A program made the translations under genes and the position numbers. Positions 15,655 through 23,083 of a stretch of 38,995 bases of DNA are shown one piece after another (the first letter of the stretch is position 1; each line of letters starts with the position of its first letter). A model generated the notes under the pieces. It was not told the origin of the DNA. It saw only the letters and a list, made by a program, of their open reading frames with translations, and did not search any database. Source of the stretch: Minisyncoccota bacterium (lineage in GTDB: Bacteria > Patescibacteriota > Minisyncoccia > Phycocordibacterales > UBA9973); the NCBI GenBank assembly GCA_018063015.1, contig JAGORC010000005.1, forward strand, positions 1 to 38,995, given 5' to 3'.

Positions 15655-16692
15655 ATGCACGAACTTGCGTTATATCGTAAATATAGACCTAAGGAATGGG
15701 ATGATGTTGTAGGACAAGACCATATAGTAGATGTCTTAGAAAGCTCCGTAGATAAGGAGAAAGTTTCTCATGCATATTTATTCGTAGGTTCTAGAGGCAC
15801 AGGCAAGACTTCGGTGGCTAGAATATTTGCAGAGAAGATTGGAGTAAGTGTCAACGACATGTATGAGATAGACGCTGCTTCTAATAGAGGAATAGATGAT
15901 ATACGAGAACTTCGAGACGGGGTAAGAGTGCTACCTTTCGATTCAAAATATAAAGTTTATATAATAGACGAAGTTCATATGTTATCCAAGGATGCTTGGG
16001 GAGCATTACTCAAAACACTCGAAGAGCCTCCTAAGCATGTGATATTTATCCTAGCTACTACAGAATTACAGAAAGTTCCAGAAACAATAATTTCTCGCTG
16101 TCAGGTATTTAACTTCAAGAAGCCAACAGACGCAATCCTGAAAGAAATTATTTTAAACATAGCTAAGAAAGAAGGATATGAGCTAGATAATGGTTCTGCT
16201 GAGCTTATCGCAGTCTTAGGAGATGGATCATTCCGAGACGCAGAAGGTATACTTCAAAAGGTTTTAAACTTTGCAAAGAGTAAGAAAATAAAGAGGGAAG
16301 AAGTAGAAAAGATAACAGGTGCACCTAAGACAACTCTAGTGAATGAATTCCTTAGTTCTCTTTTGAAGAAAGATTTAGAATCTGGAATTATAACCGTAGG
16401 TAACGCCTCAAAAGAAAATTTAGATATGAAGCTATTTTCTAAGTTAATAATACAGAAAGTTCGTATAGCTATAATTCTAAGATATGCCCCTAAATTAGAG
16501 GATGTAATGGCAGGGGAAATGTCTTCAGATGACTTAAATTTCCTTAAGGATTTAGTGAAAGAGGATAAAGAAGGCATGTTTCGTTCAGGAACTCTCGCAA
16601 TACTTCTTGAAGCCTACCAGAACATAGATAGAGCATTTATCTCCGAGCTCCCTCTAGAACTCGCATTAGTGAAGATCCTAAAGAAAGAATAA
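15655..16692 (+). CDS. dnaX: DNA polymerase III subunit gamma (DnaX), no zinc module
   Basis: DnaX is the AAA+ clamp-loader ATPase of the replisome. Walker A GSRGTGKT is at residues 45-52, Walker B IIDEVH at 103-108, FILATTE (sensor 1) at 131-137 and the SRC arginine-finger motif at 147-149. Standard DnaX carries a four-cysteine zinc module between Walker A and the AASNRG motif; here only about 20 residues (54-73) without any cysteine connect them. At 345 aa it is gamma-length without the tau domains that bind polymerase and helicase. No ribosomal slippery run was noticed. It is directly followed by a small membrane gene. Confidence 0.93.
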   Translation: MHELALYRKYRPKEWDDVVGQDHIVDVLESSVDKEKVSHAYLFVGSRGTGKTSVARIFAEKIGVSVNDMYEIDAASNRGIDDIRELRDGVRVLPFDSKYKVYIIDEVHMLSKDAWGALLKTLEEPPKHVIFILATTELQKVPETIISRCQVFNFKKPTDAILKEIILNIAKKEGYELDNGSAELIAVLGDGSFRDAEGILQKVLNFAKSKKIKREEVEKITGAPKTTLVNEFLSSLLKKDLESGIITVGNASKENLDMKLFSKLIIQKVRIAIILRYAPKLEDVMAGEMSSDDLNFLKDLVKEDKEGMFRSGTLAILLEAYQNIDRAFISELPLELALVKILKKE

Positions 16693-17124
16693 ATGAGCTA
16701 TTCGTGGTTTAATACATCAAGCTTTCATCCGTCTATGAAAAACAATATTTTAGGATATTGGGTGATTATTTTATCCCATTTATCTAATTTATTACCCATA
16801 CTTTTAGCAGTTAATCGTCCATTACCAAATATTTATAAAGCCACAATAATCCTTCAAACTATCTTTTCTGTAATTTACCACGCTTTTCCAAATAAAAGAG
16901 GACCAAGATTCTTTGATTGGTTTTTTGCAACTACTCTTATAATTTCGAATTTGTTTATCTTTATAAATTACAATTCAGTAGAAGAAATTAGAAGTAAAAT
17001 CATTGTAGTAATACCTATTGTAATTTTAGCTTTTATCTTATTTTTCAAATTTGATCACTATACTAGAAATCATTCTATCTGGCATATTTTGTCAGCAATA
17101 GTTACGACTATAGTCATATTTTAA
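16693..17124 (+). CDS. small CREST-like multi-pass membrane protein
   Basis: No named family was recognised with certainty. The 143-aa protein has about five hydrophobic segments (roughly residues 18-40, 47-63, 74-92, 101-118 and 127-143). Its polar residues match the CREST membrane-hydrolase pattern (alkaline ceramidase, PAQR, Per1, SID-1, TMEM8): Ser59-x3-His63 in SVIYH, Asp75 in FFDWF and His127-x3-His131 in HSIWH. CREST proteins usually have seven segments, so this would be a minimal form. The start codon touches the dnaX stop, so it may be co-transcribed with dnaX. A zinc-dependent lipid hydrolase role is plausible but inferred. Confidence 0.6.
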   Translation: MSYSWFNTSSFHPSMKNNILGYWVIILSHLSNLLPILLAVNRPLPNIYKATIILQTIFSVIYHAFPNKRGPRFFDWFFATTLIISNLFIFINYNSVEEIRSKIIVVIPIVILAFILFFKFDHYTRNHSIWHILSAIVTTIVIF

Positions 17125-17151
17125 TAAGGATTTTAAGATTAATATTTTTTG

Positions 17152-17160
17152 TGATAAAAT
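17152..17160 (+). promoter_or_regulatory. extended -10 promoter of the NHL-repeat gene
   Basis: TGATAAAAT fits an extended -10 (TG, one base, TAAAAT). It is 13 nt before the ATG at 17174, giving a leader of a few nucleotides, not the exact 6-nt spacing seen elsewhere. Confidence 0.4.
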
Positions 17161-17173
17161 ATAAGTATTCTTT

Positions 17174-19234
17174 ATGAAGAATATAATCTTTATTATAAAA
17201 GCTTTCGGTTTTTTTTGCGTTGCATTTCTCGTTCCTTTTAGCGTTTCTGCTACTATTACGGCAACACTTTCAGATACAATAGGAGATGCCACAATAAGTT
17301 ATATAAACCCAGTAGATACAACCATAGATAGATCCACTGACACTTTCTACGCATTAATGTCTGATGGAAGTGTTTCTTTATATGACGATGAAGGGATACC
17401 CCTTTCATCTTTTTCTGCAATAAGTTCTCTTGGAGAAACTATTTCAGGAATAGCAGTGCATCCTGTATCTAAATATGTTTACCTTGCTTCCTCTATTGGA
17501 GAAATAAAGATTTATGATGATGAAGGAATATTCGTTAGTTCTTATGGAGGCGCTACATTCACTGGAAATCCAAAGAAAATAGCCGTTGATGCTAATGGTA
17601 GTTATGTAACAAGTAGTGACGATGGAGCTATCTATTTTTTCGACTCAAGTAATGTTTTTGTTGATTCCGAAGTTCTTGTAGGGGCACACTTCATTGAAGT
17701 AGAAGGAGCAACTGTTTATGTTGGTGAAGAAGGAGGATCAACTGTTTTTTCTTACACTAGAACAGGAACACCTGTAACATCCGTGAGTCTTGGATATACT
17801 ATAAATTCATTAGCAATTAGAGGAAATGGTACTTTTGCCATTGGGATTGCTACCCGTGAAGAAAGAAATGTTTTCATTTTTAATACATCTGGAGGAGTAA
17901 TTGACGCTGCCTCACAATTTACTTCATTAAACTCTGTTGCAACGACAGAAGTAACTTCAACCGATTTAATTATTGTGGGATATGATTCGGCTGACGTCGG
18001 CGTAGTAGAAGCTTTTGACATAGCGCAAGACATATCTTCTCACTTAATTCCTCGTATTCTTCCAGAGCGCTTAAGTAACCCTTCGGCAATAACTGTAGCA
18101 AGTAATGGTAATATTTTTGTATCCGATATTGATTATAGTAAAATAAATGTCTACAACAGTGCAGGAACATTTCTCTATTCTTTTGGTGGGTATGGATCAA
18201 GTAATGGTAAATTCAATATACCTACAGATATTGCTCTCGATTCAAATAATAATGTATATGTAGCTGATCGTAACAATAATCGTATACAAATGTTTTCTAT
18301 TAATGGTACTTATATTAGACAATGGCCTGTGACCGAGGTGGGAGGTTCATACGCAGGTCCTTCATCTATAACTGTGTATAATGATCAAATTTATGTTACA
18401 GGAGAATCCGGGGGTGAGCAGTTAGTTCAAGTATTTTCTCTAGATGGAACATCACTATTTACCTTCGGCGGTTCAGGAAGCAACTCTGGTCAGTTTTTAA
18501 ATATTCAAAAAGTAGAAGCTAGATCTGATGGAAAAATATTCGTATTTGATGAAGGGCAAGGAATTCGCACATTAAATCAATTTACCTCTGACGGTGTGTT
18601 TGTAAGTAATAGTCAAGAGTACAATGATTCTGGAGCTGTCTCGTATCCTTTAATGTCTGGAATGGCTTTCGATAGTAACGATAATCAATATTTTACGGAT
18701 TCATCAAATCGGCAAGTGATTATATTAAATAACCAGGAGACACAGATTGGTTTATTAGAATTAAATGAACAAGAAGAATACTTTTTTAATTCACCTGGTG
18801 GAATTTTCGCATCGTCAAATAAGATATATGTAGCTGATGGATCTAGTGGTTCTGTATTTGTTTTTGATTATACTGACGATGTTATTTATGAATCCGATAA
18901 TCCAGAATCAGGAAGAATTATATTATCTTCTGGAGGTGGTTCCACTAATAAAAAAAATAAGGAATATTGTCCAGTTGAATTGTTTCTTCAAAATTTTAAG
19001 AAAGGTATGAGAAATTCTGAAATTTCTAGAGTTCAAGATTTCTTACGAAAAGAAGGAGTATATAATGGTCCCACAACTGGGTATTTTGGACTACTTACTG
19101 AAGCAGGTGTAAGGAATTTTCAAGAGTTACATAAAGAATATATTTTAAAACCTTTAGGTCTTACAAAGCCTACAGGACTATGGTATCCAGCTACTAGGTC
19201 ACAAGCAAACAAGATACTTAATTGTACAATTTAA
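17174..19234 (+). CDS. secreted NHL-type beta-propeller with C-terminal peptidoglycan-binding domain
   Basis: A signal peptide covers residues 1-26 (cleavage near VSA). The bulk is beta-propeller: a divergent set of blades at about 30-290, then clearer NHL-like repeats at about 295-575 (for example GKFNIPTDIALDSNNNVYVADRNNNRIQMF). A Gly/Ser/Asn/Lys linker near 578-595 leads to a peptidoglycan-binding type 1 domain at 596-686, with SEISRVQDFLRKEGVYNG and a repeat-like LWYPATRSQANKIL. Cys599 and Cys684 could form a disulfide across that domain. The design suggests a propeller displayed on the cell wall, either an adhesin or a sugar/protein-binding scaffold. No enzyme motif is visible. It converges on mgtC, sharing a TTAA for both stops. 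Confidence 0.82.
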   Translation: MKNIIFIIKAFGFFCVAFLVPFSVSATITATLSDTIGDATISYINPVDTTIDRSTDTFYALMSDGSVSLYDDEGIPLSSFSAISSLGETISGIAVHPVSKYVYLASSIGEIKIYDDEGIFVSSYGGATFTGNPKKIAVDANGSYVTSSDDGAIYFFDSSNVFVDSEVLVGAHFIEVEGATVYVGEEGGSTVFSYTRTGTPVTSVSLGYTINSLAIRGNGTFAIGIATREERNVFIFNTSGGVIDAASQFTSLNSVATTEVTSTDLIIVGYDSADVGVVEAFDIAQDISSHLIPRILPERLSNPSAITVASNGNIFVSDIDYSKINVYNSAGTFLYSFGGYGSSNGKFNIPTDIALDSNNNVYVADRNNNRIQMFSINGTYIRQWPVTEVGGSYAGPSSITVYNDQIYVTGESGGEQLVQVFSLDGTSLFTFGGSGSNSGQFLNIQKVEARSDGKIFVFDEGQGIRTLNQFTSDGVFVSNSQEYNDSGAVSYPLMSGMAFDSNDNQYFTDSSNRQVIILNNQETQIGLLELNEQEEYFFNSPGGIFASSNKIYVADGSSGSVFVFDYTDDVIYESDNPESGRIILSSGGGSTNKKNKEYCPVELFLQNFKKGMRNSEISRVQDFLRKEGVYNGPTTGYFGLLTEAGVRNFQELHKEYILKPLGLTKPTGLWYPATRSQANKILNCTI

Positions 19235-19665
19235 GCGTCGAATTCGTCGACCTTCTTTTTCTTTATGTGAGGTATGCGAGGGACTACTATTGCTATTAAA
19301 CCAGAGAATATTGCTATAAAGTAATATCCAAATCCCAAAGCCATACCAATAGCTCCGGTGAACCATAGACTCGCTGCTGTTGTAAGGTTCTTTACATTTC
19401 CTCCTTCTTTCAATATTAATCCTGCTCCAAGGAAACCTATACCTGTGACAATCTGTGCAGCGATACGAGACCTAGAAGCTGGGTCTACCATACCAGATAG
19501 CACAGTGAAGAGCATTGAACCTGCTATGACAAATATGTGAGTACTTATTCCTGCATCCTTGCCTCGGCTTTCGCGTTCAGCACCTATGAAATATCCAAGC
19601 AATATAGCCAAGATCATTTCAAAAATAAATTGCATTTCTAAATTGTTTGTAAAAAAGTTTTCCAT
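19231..19665 (-). CDS. mgtC: MgtC/SapB-family membrane protein
   Basis: MgtC-like proteins are small polytopic membrane proteins linked to growth at low magnesium and to control of the F-type ATPase in pathogens; in many bacteria the role is unknown. Family signatures are visible: LLGYFIGAERESRGKDAGISTHIFV near residues 22-47 and ARS-like RSRIAAQIVTGIGFLGAGLIL near 65-86. Four to five membrane segments fit. The longer frame beginning at 19704 is rejected because it starts inside tRNA-Gln; the ATG at 19665 is 13 nt after the tRNA 3' end and gives 144 aa. It is probably cotranscribed with the tRNA. Confidence 0.9.
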   Translation of the reverse strand: MENFFTNNLEMQFIFEMILAILLGYFIGAERESRGKDAGISTHIFVIAGSMLFTVLSGMVDPASRSRIAAQIVTGIGFLGAGLILKEGGNVKNLTTAASLWFTGAIGMALGFGYYFIAIFSGLIAIVVPRIPHIKKKKVDEFDA

Positions 19666-19678
19666 GAAATTTCCAATG

Positions 19679-19749
19679 CTGGGGGATAGGGACTCGAACC
19701 CCAATTTACGGGACCAAAACCCGGCGTCCTACCATTAGACGATCCCCCA
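19679..19749 (-). tRNA. tRNA-Gln (anticodon TTG)
   Basis: A 71-nt cloverleaf is readable on the minus strand. The acceptor stem TGGGGGA pairs with TCCCCCA, with G as discriminator, which suits glutamine. The anticodon loop TTTTGGT gives TTG. The GGGG/CCC T-stem and the TTCGAGT loop are present. The outermost anticodon-stem pair looks mismatched (C against U). CCA is not encoded. The mgtC start lies 13 nt downstream of the 3' end. Confidence 0.93.
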
Positions 19750-19762
19750 ATAAAACTTAAAC

Positions 19763-19771
19763 ATTCTAGCA
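19763..19771 (-). promoter_or_regulatory. extended -10 promoter of tRNA-Gln
   Basis: On the minus strand TGCTAGAAT forms an extended -10 about 13 nt before the mature tRNA 5' end. It probably also drives mgtC. Confidence 0.5.
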
Positions 19772-19775
19772 TATT

Positions 19776-19823
19776 TAAAATAAAATAAAACAGCCGTCCT
19801 CTTCTCTTGAATTGGACGGCTGT
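19776..19823 (-). terminator. intrinsic terminator of the 111-aa gene
   Basis: On the minus strand ACAGCCGTCC (19814-19823) pairs with GGACGGCTGT (19790-19799), then a T-rich tract (19776-19789). It lies directly upstream of the tRNA-Gln promoter and insulates it. Confidence 0.85.
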
Positions 19824-19832
19824 GATGGTTGC

Positions 19833-20168
19833 TTACTGAAATAAATGATTTTTTCCAAGGTTGTAAAGCAGGGGGAAGTGACGAATACCTTCGGCCATGT
19901 ACCTCTCAAATAAATCATGGAATTCATAAAATTCCTCTACGCTATTTACTGCTACAACTCTAACTGGTTCGTCTCTCCAATCAAGGAATGAGATAAACAA
20001 CACACCATTATCTTTAAATTCTAATTGAATAGAATTTTGATTATGTTGCTTGTTTAGTTTATAGACATTCAAGGATGAAGGTACAACAATTAATCCAGGA
20101 AATAAATCAATGATTTCCTTTTCAGCAAGATGCTTCCGTTTTTCAAAGAAAAATTTCAGTGCTTCCAT
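19833..20168 (-). CDS. small orphan protein, 111 aa
   Basis: The family is not recognised. No signal peptide or membrane segment is seen. The N-terminal half is charged, starting with Phe/Lys-rich EALKFFFEKRKHLAEKE; the C-terminal half is rich in aromatic and acidic residues (VEEFYEFHDLFERYMAEG). It looks like a small soluble alpha/beta protein. It forms a stand-alone transcription unit on the minus strand with its own hairpin terminator; its upstream region overlaps the terminator of the next small gene. Confidence that it is a real gene comes from those flanking signals. Confidence 0.65.
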   Translation of the reverse strand: MEALKFFFEKRKHLAEKEIIDLFPGLIVVPSSLNVYKLNKQHNQNSIQLEFKDNGVLFISFLDWRDEPVRVVAVNSVEEFYEFHDLFERYMAEGIRHFPLLYNLGKNHLFQ

Positions 20169-20186
20169 TGGCTGTAATTTGCTCTA

Positions 20187-20215
20187 ATGAAATCATTTTT
20201 CATAAAAATTGTCAA
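20187..20215 (-). promoter_or_regulatory. weak promoter of the 111-aa gene
   Basis: A consensus TTGACA (20210-20215, minus) overlaps the T-tract of the upstream terminator. The best -10 candidates, TTTCAT at 17 nt or TTCATT at 18 nt, are poor. Confidence 0.35.
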
Positions 20216-20245
20216 AAAAAATAACCCCAGGATGGTTCCTGAGGT
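20214..20245 (-). terminator. intrinsic terminator of the 103-aa gene
   Basis: On the minus strand ACCTCAGGA (20237-20245) pairs with TCCTGGGGT (20224-20232) around a 4-nt loop, with one G-T pair. A run of T follows (20214-20221). Confidence 0.85.
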
Positions 20246-20276
20246 CAGTAAGTAAGGTGGTTCGATTTGTATGGAG

Positions 20277-20588
20277 TTATTTTACTCCACGAAGGTTAGC
20301 CAGAGCAGAGTACGCTCCTTTTTCGTAGAAAGTCTGGCCTTTAGGACCAGATGGATCTGATCTTTCGAACCTTCGCTCAATTAAGGACTTAATGTCCTCA
20401 GCTCTCGTGTCGAAGACCTTATCAACTTCCTTTTCATCCATTTCAGGATTAATGTTTTGTTGAACCAATACATAGCTGGTTAACAATCCAATAGTTGAAG
20501 GTGAGAGGTTAAATTTTTTCAATTCTTCCTCAATAAACTCAAGGACCTTCTGTCCTTTTGTTGCGGTTTCTGTTGCTGTACCACTCAT
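20277..20588 (-). CDS. small orphan protein, 103 aa
   Basis: The family is not recognised. After a Thr/Ala-rich start (MSGTATETATKGQ), the protein is predicted mostly helical and soluble, with acidic and basic stretches (FIEEELKKF, EMDEKEVDKVFDTRAEDIKSLIERRFER). No signal or membrane segment is present. It is a stand-alone minus-strand unit with a TTGACA-type promoter, a leader of about 37 nt that contains a short inverted repeat, and a strong terminator. Its neighbour doxX diverges from it. Confidence 0.65.
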   Translation of the reverse strand: MSGTATETATKGQKVLEFIEEELKKFNLSPSTIGLLTSYVLVQQNINPEMDEKEVDKVFDTRAEDIKSLIERRFERSDPSGPKGQTFYEKGAYSALANLRGVK

Positions 20589-20614
20589 AGTTTTTCTTTT
20601 TTAAAGGTTAGCGT

Positions 20615-20630
20615 TCTATTTACTAATAGA
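20615..20630. promoter_or_regulatory. operator-like inverted repeat at the 103-aa gene start site
   Basis: TCTATT (20615-20620) and AATAGA (20625-20630) are inverted around TACT. The repeat covers the predicted transcription start of the 103-aa gene, so it could be a repressor site or a 5' hairpin. Confidence 0.35.
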
Positions 20631-20631
20631 C

Positions 20632-20659
20632 AAGATAACATCTTTTGATTTTATGTCAA
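20632..20659 (-). promoter_or_regulatory. promoter of the 103-aa gene
   Basis: On the minus strand TTGACA (20654-20659), a 16-nt spacer and TATCTT (20632-20637). It diverges from the doxX -10 box only a few bases away. Confidence 0.5.
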
Positions 20660-20664
20660 AGTAG

Positions 20665-20670
20665 TATAAT
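20665..20670 (+). promoter_or_regulatory. leaderless -10 box of the DoxX-like gene
   Basis: TATAAT exactly 6 nt before the ATG at 20677. Confidence 0.6.
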
Positions 20671-20676
20671 AAGTTC

Positions 20677-21093
20677 ATGAACAAACAAAATATTTTAAGA
20701 CTTCTTAGGTTTTCACTTGGTTTTATATTCCTCTGGGCATTTTTGGATAAAACATTTGGTCTCGGATTTGCAACAACAGAAGCTAAGGCCTGGATAAATG
20801 GTGGTTCACCAACACACGGATTCTTGTCTAACGCGGTTAAAGGCCCTTTTGCAGACTTCTTTCATAGTGTTGCGTCCAATCCAATGATTGATTGGTTTTT
20901 CATGGCGGGTTTGCTAATAGTAGGTCTTACTTTAATTTTCAATAAATATGTTAAATGGGGTTCGTATGTGGGAGCGGCTATGATGCTCGTAATATGGGTT
21001 TCAGCGCTTCCTCCAGAGAATAATCCTGTGATAGATGACCACATAGTTTATATGTTTGTATTTCTATATTTTGCCTTAGGTGGTAGGGATTGA
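20677..21093 (+). CDS. DoxX/DoxD-like membrane protein
   Basis: The 138-aa protein has about four membrane segments (roughly residues 8-28, 68-86, 94-110 and 120-136), with a conserved-looking RFSLGFIFLWAFLDKTFGLGF start and an AWINGGSPTHGFL loop. This fits DoxX-like proteins related to the large subunit of quinone-linked thiosulfate dehydrogenase, but DoxX-family members have varied roles. It could pass electrons to or from a quinone; no quinone-using enzyme is near. It has no partner gene in the window. The leaderless -10 box groups it with the housekeeping genes. Confidence 0.75.
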   Translation: MNKQNILRLLRFSLGFIFLWAFLDKTFGLGFATTEAKAWINGGSPTHGFLSNAVKGPFADFFHSVASNPMIDWFFMAGLLIVGLTLIFNKYVKWGSYVGAAMMLVIWVSALPPENNPVIDDHIVYMFVFLYFALGGRD

Positions 21094-21174
21094 TTTATCT
21101 ATAAATATAAGCTATCTTAGCAGAAGCTCTTTATTTACTGGAACTGAAAAGTATCCATCACAAGCATTTGTTCG

Positions 21175-21204
21175 AAAAAAGGCCCCGGGTTTATACCCAG
21201 GGCC
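21175..21204 (-). terminator. intrinsic terminator of the LuxR-type HTH gene
   Basis: On the minus strand GGCCCTGGG (21196-21204) pairs with CCCGGGGCC (21181-21189) around a 6-nt loop, with a T run following (21175-21180). Confidence 0.85.
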
Positions 21205-21224
21205 TTCAATATTTGTGTTGGTTT

Positions 21225-21470
21225 TTAAATATCGACCAATTCCTTGGTCTTATTTTCAACTTTAACGTAGCCATATTTAATGGCTCCAAGTACAACACCG
21301 GCTGCCTCTTTGGCGCCGAATTTTTCTTTTACTTTTAATCTGATAGATTCTATCGTGCGGGGACTCCTATCTAGGAGTTCCGCAATTTCTTCCGTAGTTT
21401 TTTCTTCGCAGAAGAGTTTGATGAATTTTTCTTCGATTTCTGTAAGGACGGGAATTTCTGTGATTGGCAT
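21225..21470 (-). CDS. stand-alone LuxR/GerE-type HTH protein
   Basis: The 81-aa protein is almost only a LuxR-type DNA-binding domain: LTEIEEKFIKLFCEEKTTEEIAELL leads into the recognition helix region SPRTIESIRLKVKEKFGA, followed by a final helix (AAGVVLGAIKYGYV). No receiver or sensor domain is attached, so it may act as a simple transcription factor or dimer partner. It faces away from guaB across a 121-nt gap. Regulation of guaB or the purine region is conceivable but only positional. It has its own TTGACA-type promoter and terminator. Confidence 0.85.
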   Translation of the reverse strand: MPITEIPVLTEIEEKFIKLFCEEKTTEEIAELLDRSPRTIESIRLKVKEKFGAKEAAGVVLGAIKYGYVKVENKTKELVDI

Positions 21471-21517
21471 GTGATTTTTTTAAAAAAGTATTAAATTTTA
21501 TTAAAAGAGCTTCTATT

Positions 21518-21546
21518 ACTTTAATATAAAATATGGTATATGTCAA
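21518..21546 (-). promoter_or_regulatory. promoter of the LuxR-type HTH gene
   Basis: On the minus strand TTGACA (21541-21546), a 17-nt spacer and TAAAGT (21518-21523). The leader is about 40 nt and A/T-rich. Confidence 0.5.
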
Positions 21547-21578
21547 ATATGCGATTTTTATTTTATAAATAAGTATGC

Positions 21579-21584
21579 TATTAT
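21579..21584 (+). promoter_or_regulatory. -10 box of guaB
   Basis: TATTAT preceded by TGC (an extended -10 form) ends 7 nt before the guaB ATG, so a nearly leaderless transcript is predicted for the guaB-purA-guaA operon. Confidence 0.45.
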
Positions 21585-21591
21585 TAAATTT

Positions 21592-23076
21592 ATGAAAGAC
21601 AAAATTCTTGGAAATAAAGAAATTGATAAATCGTTCACATTTGACGACGTTTTAGTTTTACCTAGATACTCAGAAGTGCTTCCTAGAGAAGTAGATGTTT
21701 CTACCTACTTAACAAAGAAAATTAAACTAAACATTCCTGTAATTTCAGCTGCCATGGATACTGTTACCGAAGCTCGCCTTGCTGTAGCCATAGCTCAGGC
21801 AGGAGGAATAGGTATAATTCACAAGAACATGCCTGTAGCTAAGCAAGTAGAAGAAATAAAATATGTTAAAAGATCAGAAAACAGCATAATCCAAGATCCC
21901 TACACACTTTCTCCTAGTCAAACCATACTAGAGACTAAAGAATTAATGCAAGAAAAGAATATAAGCGGAGTTCCTGTTGTAGATACTAAGGGTAAGTTAG
22001 TAGGAATAATAACTGGCCGTGATATGAGGTCAGAGAATGATTTATCCAAGAAGGTTGAGGAGGTCATGACCAAGGATGTTATTACTGGTAAGGATAACTG
22101 CACTTTAGCTGAGGCTAAGAAGATTCTTCTTCAACATAAAATAAAGAAGTTACCAATAGTTAATAAAAACGGAGTACTAACAGGGCTAATAACATACAAA
22201 GATATACAGAAAGAAGAAGCGAACCCTCATGCATGTAAAGATGAGAGAGGCAGACTTCGAGTAGGAGGTGCGATAGGTGCAGGTAAGGATGTATTAAACC
22301 ATGCTAAGGCACTCATAGAAGCAGGTGTAGACGTGCTAGTACTAGATAGTGCTCATGGACATTCTAAGGGAATAATAGAAGCCACAAAACAAATCAAGAA
22401 ATCATATCCCAAAGTTCAGCTAATAGTAGGAAATGTCGCTACAGGAGAAGGAGCTCTAGCCCTAGCTAAGGCAGGTGCTGATGGGATAAAAGTAGGTGTT
22501 GGTCCTGGATCAATTTGTACAACCAGGATAATAGCTGGTATAGGAGTTCCTCAATTGTCTGCAATAATAAACGCAAAAGAAACATTAAGAAAAAATAAAT
22601 TAGATGTACCAATAATTGCAGATGGAGGAATTAGATATAGTGGTGACATCGTTAAAGCTCTTGTAGCTGGAGCATCATCAGTAATGATGGGTTCACTTCT
22701 AGCTGGAACAATGGAGTCTCCAGGTGAAGAAGTCTTGTATGACGGTAGAAAATACAAAAGTTATAGAGGAATGGGATCTGTCGAAGCTATGAATCAAGGT
22801 TCTAAGGATAGATATTTCCAGGGAGGAGTATCTGAAGCATCCAAGCTTGTACCAGAAGGAATAGTAGGTATTGTTCCTTTTGCTGGAACTTTGTCAGAAA
22901 TTATATATCAGCATATTGGAGGATTAAGATCTGGAATGGGATATATTGGAGCAAAAAATATAAAAGATATGTGGAGCGCAAAGTTCACCAAAATAACAGG
23001 AGCAGGTAGAACTGAAAGTCATCCTCATGATGTAAAAATAACAAAAGAAGCACCTAATTATTCAAATTTTAAATAA
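21592..23076 (+). CDS. guaB: IMP dehydrogenase
   Basis: GuaB oxidises IMP to XMP, the committed step to guanine nucleotides. The catalytic cysteine is Cys309 in GPGSICTTR, with the mobile flap region after about 385. A pair of CBS domains (residues 95-205) is inserted in the barrel, the normal bacterial arrangement that allows nucleotide control. At 494 aa the length is typical. It starts the guaB-purA-guaA operon: purA follows 7 nt later. The final 20 residues are basic and Lys-rich. Confidence 0.97.
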   Translation: MKDKILGNKEIDKSFTFDDVLVLPRYSEVLPREVDVSTYLTKKIKLNIPVISAAMDTVTEARLAVAIAQAGGIGIIHKNMPVAKQVEEIKYVKRSENSIIQDPYTLSPSQTILETKELMQEKNISGVPVVDTKGKLVGIITGRDMRSENDLSKKVEEVMTKDVITGKDNCTLAEAKKILLQHKIKKLPIVNKNGVLTGLITYKDIQKEEANPHACKDERGRLRVGGAIGAGKDVLNHAKALIEAGVDVLVLDSAHGHSKGIIEATKQIKKSYPKVQLIVGNVATGEGALALAKAGADGIKVGVGPGSICTTRIIAGIGVPQLSAIINAKETLRKNKLDVPIIADGGIRYSGDIVKALVAGASSVMMGSLLAGTMESPGEEVLYDGRKYKSYRGMGSVEAMNQGSKDRYFQGGVSEASKLVPEGIVGIVPFAGTLSEIIYQHIGGLRSGMGYIGAKNIKDMWSAKFTKITGAGRTESHPHDVKITKEAPNYSNFK

Positions 23077-23083
23077 AACAAAG

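Noticed and set aside
19666-19704. N-terminal extension of MgtC
   Set aside because: It overlaps the 3' part of tRNA-Gln; the ATG at 19665 fits the family better.
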